Shown piece by piece: positions 1 to 9,668 of a DNA stretch of 64,000 nt. The notes beneath the pieces are model-generated. The model did not search any database, was not told the DNA's origin, and was given only the letters and a program-made list of their open reading frames with translations. Both the position numbers and the translations under genes were made by a program. How positions within the stretch are numbered: the stretch's first letter is position 1; every line of letters begins with the position of its first letter. The DNA is from Candidatus Bathyoplasma sp. NZ (GTDB lineage Bacteria; Bacillota_I; Bacilli_A; MAG-NZ), in assembly GCA_013332095.1 (NCBI GenBank), contig JABENI010000006.1, positions 1 through 64,000 on the forward strand, written 5' to 3'.

Positions 1-4
1 TCAG

Positions 5-250
5 TCAACCACTTTTACACTCCTTTACAATATTCTCTTTGAATGCACTAGTATAACTTTTATTAGTTTTATTTTGATTGAATACATCCTCTCCATGTTT
101 TATAAATCGTCCATACCACTCACGTACTGTGTCCATATGAACTCCTAATGAATTACTAATACTTTGAAAATCGCCTATACCATTTTTGTAGTCCTTGCAT
201 ACTTTTGTTTTAATTTCTTCCCATAATAAAAACACATCCAAAATAGACAT
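5..250 (-). CDS. Transposase OrfA-like N-terminal fragment (IS3/IS150 type)
   Basis: An 81-residue reading frame running towards the left window edge. It has the helix-turn-helix layout of IS3/IS150 OrfA proteins: a segment with SNSLGVHMDTVREWYGRF resembles the recognition helix followed by the conserved W. In the family OrfA is about 100-170 residues and is joined to OrfB by frameshifting; here the frame stops at TGA, so it is truncated or continues in another frame outside the window. Its start codon lies inside a perfect 24-bp inverted repeat. Family assignment is by motif only. Confidence 0.6.
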   Translation of the reverse strand: MSILDVFLLWEEIKTKVCKDYKNGIGDFQSISNSLGVHMDTVREWYGRFIKHGEDVFNQNKTNKSYTSAFKENIVKECKSG

Positions 251-285
251 GTAATTTTTATAAATTACATGTCTATTTTGGATGT
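234..285. repeat. Perfect 24-bp inverted repeat with a 4-nt loop
   Basis: The arms at 234-257 and 262-285 are exact reverse complements separated by TTAT. The left arm contains the first codons of the OrfA fragment, so the first codons of that gene (ATG TCT ATT TTG GAT GT) occur twice, face to face. The right arm overlaps the stop codon of the transposase remnant at 273-527. It may be an IS-associated hairpin or an inverted duplication formed at an insertion junction. Confidence 0.9.
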
Positions 286-527
286 ATCATATCATCTAAT
301 TCAATAAGGCTTTTGTTTTTTAATTTTAAACTAAAGCAATCATTGTTGTAATAACATAGATAATCATTTATCGTTTGGTAGATATTATTTGCTCTATCGG
401 AATTAAAATCTAATTTTAATTCAGACTTATCAATCAATTTAACGATTCTATTATAGGAATATCTATTGGATTTTGGGCATTGCTCTTTATGAGTTTTTTC
501 GAATGCTCCTCGGCTATCTATTTAACT
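273..527 (-). pseudogene. Decayed transposase C-terminal remnant
   Basis: Read on the minus strand, about 80 codons are open from roughly 523 down to a TAG at 273-275. The tail NDYLCYYNNDCFSLKLKN resembles the C-terminal part of IS3-family OrfB proteins (YIxFYNNxRxxxxL...SPxE). Upstream in the same frame stop codons appear at once, so no intact gene remains. It precedes the OrfA fragment on the same strand, which is opposite to normal orfA-orfB order, so these are probably two different insertions. Confidence 0.4.
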
Positions 528-670
528 TTGATTAGTAGGAAAAATCGTGTCTCTAGAATATATTCTCTTTTTCTTTTATTTTTTAGATATAAGTTTTAAG
601 TTCTGCTCCAAGATTTATTTTTGAGTTAGTGAAAAAAATCACCCCTTTTAATATTAAAAATATATAGCAT

Positions 671-705
671 AAAAAAAGTTAACGGACTTTTTTTGGTCCG
701 TTAAC
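671..705 (-). terminator. Rho-independent terminator of gdhA
   Basis: A 10-bp stem (GTTAACGGAC at 678-687 and its complement at 696-705) is followed on the minus strand by seven T residues. It lies 50 bases past the gdhA stop codon. Confidence 0.9.
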
Positions 706-754
706 AGTATATTATTTATTTTGGCAAATCTTTTAAAACTTAGATATTAGTTAA

Positions 755-2119
755 TTAATATTTACCTTGAGCAATCATCGCTTCAGCAACTTTAACGAAA
801 CCAGCGATATTAGCACCAGCTACTAAGTTGTATCCTAAACCGTACTCTTTACTAGCAGTTACACAAGAATTGAAGATACTCGACATAATGTTGCGTAATT
901 TATCTTCAACTTCCGCACTACTCCAGCCAAATCTCAATGAATTTTGACTCATCTCTAAACCAGAAACGGCAACTCCCCCAGCGTTAGCTGCTTTACCAGG
1001 AGCTAAAATTACTTTGTTTTCAGTTAAGTATTCAATTGCTTCGTTAGTAGTAGGCATATTAGCAGCCTCAACTACATATTTAACACCGTTAGCAATTAAT
1101 AATTTTGCCTCATCAATCCCAATTTCATTTTGAGTAGCACAAGGGATTGCTATATCCGCTTTTACATTCCATGGTTTTTGACCAGGATAATATTGACAAT
1201 TGAATTTTTTAGCGTAATCTTCTAAAGTAATGTCATGGTTATGTCTGATTGCTAATAAAAATTCAATTTTTTCATCAGTTATAATACCATCAGGGTCATG
1301 AATATATCCTCTAGAACCAGAGATAGTAACAACTTTACCACCTAAGTCTTTAACTTTTTTACAAGTACCCCAGGCAACATTTCCGTATCCAGAAACAATG
1401 ACCGTCTTATTTTTTAAGGAACTACCATCGTATTTTAACATTTCATCTAAGAAAAATACCGCACCGTATCCAGTAGCTTCAGGTCTAATTAATGATCCTC
1501 CAAAATGTAATGATTTACCAGTTAAAACACCGTTTTCGTAATTTCCTTTAATTCTTTTGTAAGCACCGAATAAATAGCCGATTTCTCTACCACCTACACC
1601 GATATCTCCAGCGGGAATATCTGTGTTAGGTCCAATGTGTCTTTGTAATTCAGTCATAAAAGATGTACAAAATGATAAAATTTCGGTATCAGTTTTTCCT
1701 TTAGGGTCGAAGTCAGCTCCACCTTTACCACCACCCATTGGTAAAGTTGTTAAACTATTTTTAAATACTTGCTCAAATCCTAAAAATTTGATAATTCCGG
1801 CGTAAACGCTTGGATGAAATCTAAGTCCTCCTTTGAAAGGTCCGATTGCGCTGTTAAATTGATAACGGAATCCTTTGTTAACTTGAACGTTTCCATCTTT
1901 ATCAACCCAAGATACTCTGAAAGTAATTCCTCTTTCAGGCTCAGCGATTCTATCTAAGATATTTTCTTTGACAAATTCTGGTCTTTTTTCTAAAACAGGA
2001 CCTAAAGTATTGTATACTTCCTTAACCGCTTGAATGTATTCAAGTTCGTTAGAATTTTTTGCTTCAACTTTGTCGATTACATTTTTGATATAATCTTGTA
2101 CCTTTTTTGATATTTCCAT
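755..2119 (-). CDS. gdhA: NADP-type glutamate dehydrogenase
   Basis: 454 residues, the usual length of hexameric bacterial GDH. It interconverts 2-oxoglutarate plus ammonium and glutamate in the cytoplasm. The catalytic segment PMGGGKGGADFDPKGK lies at about residues 127-142, with the catalytic lysine in GGGKGG, and the Rossmann part has the VSGYGNVAWG nucleotide-binding loop at about 240. The E. coli-like GGGKGG(A/S)DFDPKGK form favours NADPH and a biosynthetic role, an inference from family pattern. A GGAGG ribosome site lies at about 2130-2134 before the ATG. It is a single-gene unit with its own promoter and terminator. Confidence 0.96.
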   Translation of the reverse strand: MEISKKVQDYIKNVIDKVEAKNSNELEYIQAVKEVYNTLGPVLEKRPEFVKENILDRIAEPERGITFRVSWVDKDGNVQVNKGFRYQFNSAIGPFKGGLRFHPSVYAGIIKFLGFEQVFKNSLTTLPMGGGKGGADFDPKGKTDTEILSFCTSFMTELQRHIGPNTDIPAGDIGVGGREIGYLFGAYKRIKGNYENGVLTGKSLHFGGSLIRPEATGYGAVFFLDEMLKYDGSSLKNKTVIVSGYGNVAWGTCKKVKDLGGKVVTISGSRGYIHDPDGIITDEKIEFLLAIRHNHDITLEDYAKKFNCQYYPGQKPWNVKADIAIPCATQNEIGIDEAKLLIANGVKYVVEAANMPTTNEAIEYLTENKVILAPGKAANAGGVAVSGLEMSQNSLRFGWSSAEVEDKLRNIMSSIFNSCVTASKEYGLGYNLVAGANIAGFVKVAEAMIAQGKY

Positions 2120-2187
2120 CTAATATTTTCCTCCATAAATAATGTCTCTTCAATATAGTTGGTGACATTTATTTTTATACCTAATAG

Positions 2188-2217
2188 ATTGTAGCACATT
2201 ACAAATAATTTTTTCAA
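2188..2217 (-). promoter_or_regulatory. Sigma-A-type promoter of gdhA
   Basis: On the minus strand TTGAAA (2212-2217) and TACAAT (2188-2193) are separated by 18 bases, a near-consensus housekeeping promoter about 70 bases upstream of the gdhA start. Confidence 0.7.
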
Positions 2218-2346
2218 GTGCATAATAAACAAATTTTATAAAAATTACTTTATTTTACGATAAACATTGACAAAATTTTCAAAAAACAAAGTGATAAAGC
2301 AAAAAATCAGCTATTTATCGTGCTTGTGGAAACAATCGCTATAGTA

Positions 2347-2355
2347 TGGTATAAT
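2347..2355 (+). promoter_or_regulatory. Extended -10 promoter element
   Basis: TGGTATAAT is a perfect TGn-TATAAT extended -10 element about 50 bases before the next plus-strand gene. No good -35 hexamer sits at the right distance, which is typical of extended -10 promoters. Confidence 0.6.
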
Positions 2356-2407
2356 TAACCACACTAGAATATATAATTATAATAATAGCAAGAGAGGAGA
2401 ACAAGAA

Positions 2408-3118
2408 ATGATCGGATTAGATACTAAAAATATTGTTTTTAATAGTATACGGCAGATAAAGTCAGACTTTTTTAAAGATTTAGATATGGATATGATCGTT
2501 AATGAAGAAAATGAATTGTTAAATAGCACGATGGCAGATTACGACAAATATATGAAATACTACAATGAGCGCCATAAGTATAATTTAAATTATTCGTTTA
2601 AAGAAACGATTAAAGGATACCAAAAATTTTATGACATTTTAGAAGTTAAGTTAAAAGAAACATATAAAATTAATCCAGAAATTTCACATATAGACCACCG
2701 AGTAAACATGCGCATTGTTTCGGAAACAAAGAAAAATGCTAAAAAAATAAACTCTTTTTTTAATATCTTTAATGTGTTCCATTTTTCTACTACTGTTTTA
2801 CTGCTTTTCTTTTTAACGGGAGTCAGTACTTTTTTTAAAGCTACTAACTACAGCGCTTACGCTGTTTTAATTACGATATTGTTTGCGATTTTAAAAGTCT
2901 ATTTAGACAAAAAAGTATTAGAAGTTTATTTAGAAAAATACGGATGGGAAATTTATAAAAAATCTGTTCGAAGGTCGTTCGCTTTTTTCTTGGCATCGTT
3001 GATAATTATTCAAAAAATTGAGAAATCAAATGATGTGATAAAATCCGAAGATGATGTTTTGGATTTTAAGAAAAAGATAAGAGAATCGATCGAAATTATT
3101 TTAGAAGATTTATCATAA
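2408..3118 (+). CDS. Unrecognised membrane protein with two central helices
   Basis: 236 residues preceded by GAGAGGAG. The first ~110 residues are charged and probably cytoplasmic. Two hydrophobic segments lie at about residues 118-140 and 147-166, and a third, weaker one at about 187-203 (the FFLASLIIIQ region), followed by a charged tail. I recognise no family. It stands alone between divergent gdhA and a convergent cation transporter gene. The even codon use and clear ribosome site support a real gene. Confidence 0.75.
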   Translation: MIGLDTKNIVFNSIRQIKSDFFKDLDMDMIVNEENELLNSTMADYDKYMKYYNERHKYNLNYSFKETIKGYQKFYDILEVKLKETYKINPEISHIDHRVNMRIVSETKKNAKKINSFFNIFNVFHFSTTVLLLFFLTGVSTFFKATNYSAYAVLITILFAILKVYLDKKVLEVYLEKYGWEIYKKSVRRSFAFFLASLIIIQKIEKSNDVIKSEDDVLDFKKKIRESIEIILEDLS

Positions 3119-3146
3119 AAAAAACAACATTTTGTTGTTTTTTTTT
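3119..3146. terminator. Bidirectional terminator
   Basis: AAAACAAC (3121-3128) pairs with GTTGTTTT (3134-3141) around a five-base loop, with A-rich and T-rich flanks. It can serve both the membrane-protein gene to the left and the cation transporter gene to the right, which converge here. Confidence 0.8.
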
Positions 3147-4014
3147 ATTCAGGTAAGTTAGGATGAAAAAATAGATTGACATCTTTAACGTTTTTGAATT
3201 CATTTCTAAGAGATTTTGATAACGCATTTCTAATTTTCTCAGCAGTTGTGATAGTAGTGTCAGCGTTGATAGTCAGACCAATATTTAAATCGATATGATT
3301 TAAATGAAAAACTCCTTTCAAACTATCAATTTTTTCAATTTGGGAAAAATCGTTAATAATTTCCTTTACTTTTTCCATTATCTGTTCGTTTGGTGCGGTA
3401 TCAATCAATTCCTTAGTAGTCGATAGCATTATGCTAAATCCGGCTTTAATGATTATTAAACCGACAATAATCGAAGCAATTGGGTCAACGATGCCATATC
3501 CTAAAGCTACGCCAATTAAACCAATTAGGGCAGCAATACTAGATAATGAATCTGTGCGGTGATGCCAAGCATCAGCAACTAAAGCTTGGGAATTTATTTT
3601 TTTAGCGATATTTTTACTGTAGTGATACATAAACTCATTAGCACCTATCGAAACTATTACGACGATTATTCCTAAAGTAGTTTTGTCGTAACTAACAACA
3701 GTATTGAAACCTTTAATTGCGTTGTAAATAATTACTCCACCGGTCAGCAGTAAAAACAAAGATATTAGATTAGACACAATTAATTCTATTTTATCATGGC
3801 CGTAGGGGTGTTCTTTATCAGCGGGCTTACCAGATAGTGTTACCCCAAAATAGACAAATGCGGTCGTGATAACATCGGTTAAAGAATGCCAGGCGTCAGC
3901 AATTAAAACAGAACTTCCGATAAAAATTCCCACTAAAAATTTAATAACTGCTAAAAAAATATTAATTAAAGTAATGTTAATGGTTACTTTTTTTATTTGT
4001 TTTTCTCTTGTCAT
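3145..4014 (-). CDS. Cation diffusion facilitator (divalent metal efflux)
   Basis: 289 residues, typical for the CDF family (FieF/CzcD relatives), which exports Zn2+, Fe2+, Mn2+ or similar ions in exchange for protons. The two metal-site signatures are visible: DAWHSLTD in the second helix at about residue 41 and VADAWHHRTDSLSS in the fifth at about 147. The DxxHH form of the second is common in Zn/Fe or Mn/Co members, so the ion cannot be named. A C-terminal cytoplasmic dimerisation domain of about 90 residues follows the last helix. GGAGAA precedes the ATG. Monocistronic. Confidence 0.93.
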   Translation of the reverse strand: MTREKQIKKVTINITLINIFLAVIKFLVGIFIGSSVLIADAWHSLTDVITTAFVYFGVTLSGKPADKEHPYGHDKIELIVSNLISLFLLLTGGVIIYNAIKGFNTVVSYDKTTLGIIVVIVSIGANEFMYHYSKNIAKKINSQALVADAWHHRTDSLSSIAALIGLIGVALGYGIVDPIASIIVGLIIIKAGFSIMLSTTKELIDTAPNEQIMEKVKEIINDFSQIEKIDSLKGVFHLNHIDLNIGLTINADTTITTAEKIRNALSKSLRNEFKNVKDVNLFFHPNLPE

Positions 4015-4091
4015 ATTATTATTATTCTCCTTTTTTATTAAAAAAAAGCATTATAGTGTAAATTATATAATACTATGTAATGGTGATGCAA

Positions 4092-4541
4092 ATGAAAAGA
4101 ATTTTTATTTTTATTTTATTAATATGTTTATTTTTAGCAACTGGTTACTTATTTAGAGATAATAATGTTTTCTACGAAAGTTTAAATTTACCAGTTTTTG
4201 CGCCTAGTAGCAATTTGTTTAAATTCTGGATTGTTATTTATGTTATTATTTCATATGTCGTATCTACAATTTTAAGTAAATATTCAAGAGAAGAAATAAA
4301 AGATTTTTCCGCTACTTTTATCGTCAATTTAATTTTGAATATTTTGTTTATTCCGATTTTTTTTGGACTACAAAACATCTTTTTAGGAATGTTAATTGCC
4401 ATGGGCGTTTTTATAACTAGTTTGTTTTTGTACACAGAAGTAAAAAAAATAGATCGTAAATTATCCTATCCATTAATTTTATATGTAGTTTGGACAATGT
4501 TTACGAGTATTTTAGGTTTTGCAATATATTTAATTAACTAA
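4092..4541 (+). CDS. tspO: TspO/MBR family membrane protein
   Basis: Five hydrophobic helices over 149 residues, the usual TspO size. Family hallmarks are YESLNLPVFAPS near residue 33 with the following W and Y, NLILNILFIPIFF in the middle, and YPLILYVVWTMF near the end (YLLWxxFA in the family). These proteins bind tetrapyrroles, but the cellular role in Bacillota is uncertain. An ATG at 4080 is in frame, but GGTGAT at 4082-4087, six bases before the ATG at 4092, matches the 16S tail and a TATAAT lies at 4066-4071, so 4092 is the better start. The 3' end overlaps the convergent DUF445 gene by 12 bases. Confidence 0.85.
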   Translation: MKRIFIFILLICLFLATGYLFRDNNVFYESLNLPVFAPSSNLFKFWIVIYVIISYVVSTILSKYSREEIKDFSATFIVNLILNILFIPIFFGLQNIFLGMLIAMGVFITSLFLYTEVKKIDRKLSYPLILYVVWTMFTSILGFAIYLIN

Positions 4542-5126
4542 AAAAATTGTCGCTTGAACGAATCCGATTAAAAGACCTAAAATCAGACCGATAAATTCAA
4601 TGTGTTTAAGTTCTTTATCGGCTATCGATAAAATTATTTTTTCGAATTCCATAAAATCTAATTGATCAATTTTAGTTTTAATCATTTTAGCAATATCGAT
4701 GTTAAGTTCATTATTTTTTAGAGTAGCAATTATTTCATTAAAAATATTATCGCCCTCTTTGTCGATAAAGTCACTTATTATTTTTTCGATGTTATCTCGA
4801 AGCATAATTAAAAACATATTAGGGATAACTTCGGTTATTTTTACAGTTAAAATTTGTTTTAATTTTTGTTTCATAACAACTAAATCTAAGGAGTTTAGAA
4901 GTTCATCTACTAGTTCATTTTTATCTAAGAATTCTTTACTGACAGTTTCAGAAATTGAAGACGAGATATCGTCTTTTCTTTTATGAATTAATCCTTGAAA
5001 AGTAAAAAATAAAATTTTAACCGGTTTAACTGGTCTAAAAAGCATTTTGATAGCTAGTTTATTCGTTGTCCAACCGATAATTCCGGCAACAACTATCATT
5101 ATTAGAGCAATGAATATTTTGTCCAT
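4530..5126 (-). CDS. DUF445-family membrane protein (YheB-like, short form)
   Basis: 198 residues. An N-terminal helix carries the family signature GWTTNKLAIKMLFRP at about residues 19-33, and a C-terminal hydrophobic segment (about 174-196) ends the protein. The middle is an alternating charged helical region. DUF445 proteins such as B. subtilis YheB are nearly twice as long, so this is a short version with the central part reduced. Function is unknown; membrane location is inferred. It converges with, and overlaps, the tspO 3' end, leaving no room for a terminator between them. Confidence 0.82.
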   Translation of the reverse strand: MDKIFIALIMIVVAGIIGWTTNKLAIKMLFRPVKPVKILFFTFQGLIHKRKDDISSSISETVSKEFLDKNELVDELLNSLDLVVMKQKLKQILTVKITEVIPNMFLIMLRDNIEKIISDFIDKEGDNIFNEIIATLKNNELNIDIAKMIKTKIDQLDFMEFEKIILSIADKELKHIEFIGLILGLLIGFVQATIFLVN

Positions 5127-5223
5127 TGTTTCACATCCTTTATCTAATAAATATTATAGCATATAAATAAATTAATAATTTGATAAATATTTACTATTAT
5201 ATTAACTTGCTTGTTAAAATGTA

Positions 5224-5252
5224 TTGACATTTTACCCAATATCTAGTATTAT
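5224..5252 (+). promoter_or_regulatory. Promoter of the branched-chain amino acid operon
   Basis: A perfect TTGACA (5224-5229), a 17-base spacer and TATTAT (5247-5252). It is the only strong promoter seen ahead of the eight-gene operon. Confidence 0.85.
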
Positions 5253-5261
5253 TAATTAATA

Positions 5262-6545
<1,284 letters not shown>

Positions 6546-6564
6546 TTTTTAAGAGGTGTAAAAA

Positions 6565-8079
6565 ATGGAAAAAAAGCGAATAAAAATATTTGATACTACG
6601 CTTAGAGATGGCGAACAATCACCTGGGTGTAGTATGAATTTGCAAGAAAAGTTGGAACTTGCTAAACAGTTAGAAAAATTGAATGTTGATGTGATTGAAG
6701 CCGGATTTGCGATTTCCTCTCCGGGAGATTTTAAGGCGGTCCGAGAAATTGCTAAAATGATTAAAAATGCTAGCGTCGCTTCATTAGCTCGAACGATAAA
6801 AAAAGATATTGATGCTGCTTACGAGGCTGTTAAATACGCCAAATATCCGCGAATTCATATGTTTATTGCGACGAGCGACATTCACATGAAATATAAACTA
6901 AAGATGGAACCAGAAGTTGTTTACCAAAGAGCCGTTGAAATGGTTACGTATGCTAAAAAGTTGTGTGCAGATATTGAATTTACCTGTGAAGATGCAACGC
7001 GAACAGATAAAGATTTTTTGTGTAGAGTTATCGAAGGGGTAATTGAAGCGGGGGCAACGGTTATTAATATTCCCGATACGGTAGGATATACCGTGCCTAA
7101 AGAGTATTACGAATTAATTAAATACGTTATCAAAAAGGTAAAAGGGATTGATAAAGTTGATATTTCAGTACATTGTCACAACGACTTAGGATTAGCGGTA
7201 GCGAATTCGTTAGCTGCTATTGAAGCCGGAGCAACTCAAATCGAGTGTACTTTAAACGGTATCGGTGAAAGAGCCGGAAATGCAGCGTTAGAAGAAATAG
7301 TTATGACTTTGGATACTAGAAAAGATATTTATGATTACTATACTAAAATTGAAACGAGAAATATTTATCCTGCTAGTCAGTTAGTAAGTAAATTAACAGG
7401 AGTAAAAGCACAGCCAAACAAAGCAATTGTGGGTGATAATGCTTTTGCTCATGAAGCAGGAATCCATCAACATGGGGTTTTAGTTAATGATAAAACATAT
7501 GAGATAATGAGACCAGAATCTGTGGGGATTGCTAGAAATAAGATGATCTTAGGTAAACACTCCGGAAGACATGCCTTTGTCGATTATCTCTCTAAGTTAG
7601 GATATGAATTGAGCGAGCAAAATCTCGAAGATGTCTTTAAACAATTTAAGTTGTTGGCGGATAAGAAGAAAGTAGTCAGCGATTTAGATTTAGTCGCTTT
7701 AGTCAGTCAAAAACAATTAGAAGTACCTAAAACTTATGAGTTAGATACTTTTATTATCAACAGTGGGAATGTGATCAGTTCGATGTGTAGTGTAAAAGTG
7801 CGCAAAGATGGTCAGTTGATCGAAGGGGTCTCAGTTGGTGATGGACCGATAGATGCGTTGTTCAATGCCGTTGAAAGTATTGTCGGTTATAAAATTAGAC
7901 TAAAAGATTATGGATTAAATTCAGTGACAGATGGAAAAGATGCTCAAGGAGAAGCTTATGTGAAAATTGAGTATAAAGATGTTGTCTATCACGGTAGAGG
8001 ACTTAGTGTTGATATAATTCAAGCTAGCGTATTAGCTTATATCGATGCGGTCAATCAAGTAATTCACTACGGTTTATAA
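6565..8079 (+). CDS. leuA: 2-isopropylmalate synthase
   Basis: 504 residues. It condenses acetyl-CoA with 2-oxoisovalerate, the first committed step to leucine. The HMGL-like TIM barrel begins with DTTLRDGEQSPG at about residue 10 and the metal-binding HCHNDLGLAVAN motif is near 203. The C-terminal LeuA dimer (leucine-sensing) domain is present from about 390, so feedback inhibition by leucine is expected. It begins 20 bases after ilvC behind AGAGGTG. The next gene is a related synthase, and the two differ in substrate-pocket residues. Confidence 0.95.
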   Translation: MEKKRIKIFDTTLRDGEQSPGCSMNLQEKLELAKQLEKLNVDVIEAGFAISSPGDFKAVREIAKMIKNASVASLARTIKKDIDAAYEAVKYAKYPRIHMFIATSDIHMKYKLKMEPEVVYQRAVEMVTYAKKLCADIEFTCEDATRTDKDFLCRVIEGVIEAGATVINIPDTVGYTVPKEYYELIKYVIKKVKGIDKVDISVHCHNDLGLAVANSLAAIEAGATQIECTLNGIGERAGNAALEEIVMTLDTRKDIYDYYTKIETRNIYPASQLVSKLTGVKAQPNKAIVGDNAFAHEAGIHQHGVLVNDKTYEIMRPESVGIARNKMILGKHSGRHAFVDYLSKLGYELSEQNLEDVFKQFKLLADKKKVVSDLDLVALVSQKQLEVPKTYELDTFIINSGNVISSMCSVKVRKDGQLIEGVSVGDGPIDALFNAVESIVGYKIRLKDYGLNSVTDGKDAQGEAYVKIEYKDVVYHGRGLSVDIIQASVLAYIDAVNQVIHYGL

Positions 8080-8081
8080 AG

Positions 8082-9665
8082 ATGAGAAAAAAAATAACGA
8101 TATTAGATTCTACTTTGCGCGATGGGGCCCAAGCAGAAGGTATAAGTTTTTCAGTTGAGGATAAAATTAAAATAGTGCATGCTTTAGATGAATTAGGAAT
8201 TGATTTTATCGAGGCGGGAAATCCAACGTCTAATCCCAAAGATTTAGAATTTTTTGAAAAAATAAAAGGTATAAAATTGAAACATGCCAAGTTGGTTGCT
8301 TTTGGTAGTACCCGTCGACCGAAGATAGATGTTCAAGATGATTTATTTTTGCAGGCTTTAGTAAAATCAGGGACAGAGGCAGTTTCCATTTTTGGGAAGA
8401 GTTGGGATTTGCATTTACACAAAGTAATTAAAATTAGTTTAGCCGAAAATTTAAAAATGATTGAAGATACTATTAAGTATTTAAAGTCGTTAAATAAAAT
8501 AGTTATCTATGATGCAGAACATTATTACGACGGTTATTTTGCCAATAAAGAATACGCTTTAAAGACAGTGGAAACGGCTAAAAATGCCGGTGCTGATTAC
8601 ATTGCTCTATGCGATACCAACGGTGGAAGATTGCCGCTGGAAATTTATGAAATTACTAAGGAAACGATTGCTTTAGTTGGCGATATTGTCGGAATTCACG
8701 CTCATAATGATTCGGAGTTAGCAGTTGCTAGTTCACTGATGGCCATTTATGCTGGAGCGACTAATATTCAAGGAACCTTAATTGGCTTTGGCGAAAGATG
8801 TGGAAACGCTAATTTAAGTGCAATTATTCCTAATTTACAGTTAAAAGGTGATTATTACTGTATAGCTGACCAAAAAATTAAATTAATTACTGAAATATCT
8901 CGATTTATAGCAGAAATTAGTAATCTTAATTTAACCGGTAAAGAGTCGTACATTGGAAAAAGTGCGTTTGCCCATAAAGGGGGGATGCATATCGATGGTG
9001 TTTTAAAAGCTAGTGAGTCTTTTGAGCACATTGATCCGGAATTAGTCGGTAATCATCGTCGGCTGTTAATGAGTGAAGTTGCCGGCAGAAGTTTTGTCTT
9101 AAAACACATTAATAAAATTAATCCTAACTTAAAAAAGTCTTCGCCAGAAGTCATTAGGATTATCGAGAGAATTAAAGAACTAGAACACGAGGGATATCAA
9201 TTCGAGGGAGCAGAGAGTTCGATTAAATTGTTAATTCTAAAATGTTTGGGACTTTACAAACCGTATTTTGAAATTGAAAACTTTAAGACATCGGGGATTA
9301 AAGTAAACAATGAAACAAAGATGTTCTCTTCGGCGTTGGTTAAAGTTAGAGTTGATGGCATATCAGAAATAACAGCTGATGAGGGAGCAGGACCTGTTGG
9401 AGCATTAGATTCAGCTTTGAGGAAAGCGTTGAAAGTGTTTTATCCGGAAATTGAAAATATGCATTTAGTCGATTATAAAGTTAGAGTGATCGATTCAAAA
9501 GATGCAGCGGCCGCAAAAGTTAGAGTTTTAATTGAAAGTACTGATGGAAGTAACGTCTGGACAACAGTAGGAGTATCGCGAGATATTATCGAAGCTTCGT
9601 TAATTGCGCTAGTCGATTCAATTGAATATTTATTGATTTTAAAAAGACAGAAAGTAGAGGTGTAA
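8082..9665 (+). CDS. cimA: (R)-citramalate synthase
   Basis: 527 residues. It joins pyruvate and acetyl-CoA to citramalate, giving 2-oxobutyrate for isoleucine without threonine deaminase; LeuCD and LeuB then act on the C5 intermediates. DSTLRDGAQAEG at about residues 9-20 and HAHNDSELAVASS near 204 distinguish it from LeuA and match the CimA/LeuA-like group; length fits (about 520-540). It follows leuA with two bases between stop and start. No ilvA occurs in the operon, which supports the citramalate route. Confidence 0.92.
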   Translation: MRKKITILDSTLRDGAQAEGISFSVEDKIKIVHALDELGIDFIEAGNPTSNPKDLEFFEKIKGIKLKHAKLVAFGSTRRPKIDVQDDLFLQALVKSGTEAVSIFGKSWDLHLHKVIKISLAENLKMIEDTIKYLKSLNKIVIYDAEHYYDGYFANKEYALKTVETAKNAGADYIALCDTNGGRLPLEIYEITKETIALVGDIVGIHAHNDSELAVASSLMAIYAGATNIQGTLIGFGERCGNANLSAIIPNLQLKGDYYCIADQKIKLITEISRFIAEISNLNLTGKESYIGKSAFAHKGGMHIDGVLKASESFEHIDPELVGNHRRLLMSEVAGRSFVLKHINKINPNLKKSSPEVIRIIERIKELEHEGYQFEGAESSIKLLILKCLGLYKPYFEIENFKTSGIKVNNETKMFSSALVKVRVDGISEITADEGAGPVGALDSALRKALKVFYPEIENMHLVDYKVRVIDSKDAAAAKVRVLIESTDGSNVWTTVGVSRDIIEASLIALVDSIEYLLILKRQKVEV

Positions 9666-9668
9666 GTT

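Noticed and set aside
1623-1805. 60-codon plus-strand frame
   Set aside because: Lies wholly within gdhA on the other strand; no ribosome site or family pattern.
2265-2300. TTGACA at 2267 as -35 of the 2408 gene
   Set aside because: No -10 at suitable spacing; the extended -10 at 2347 explains transcription better.
3866-4156. 96-codon frame between the cation transporter and tspO
   Set aside because: Overlaps both genes in other frames; low-complexity translation.
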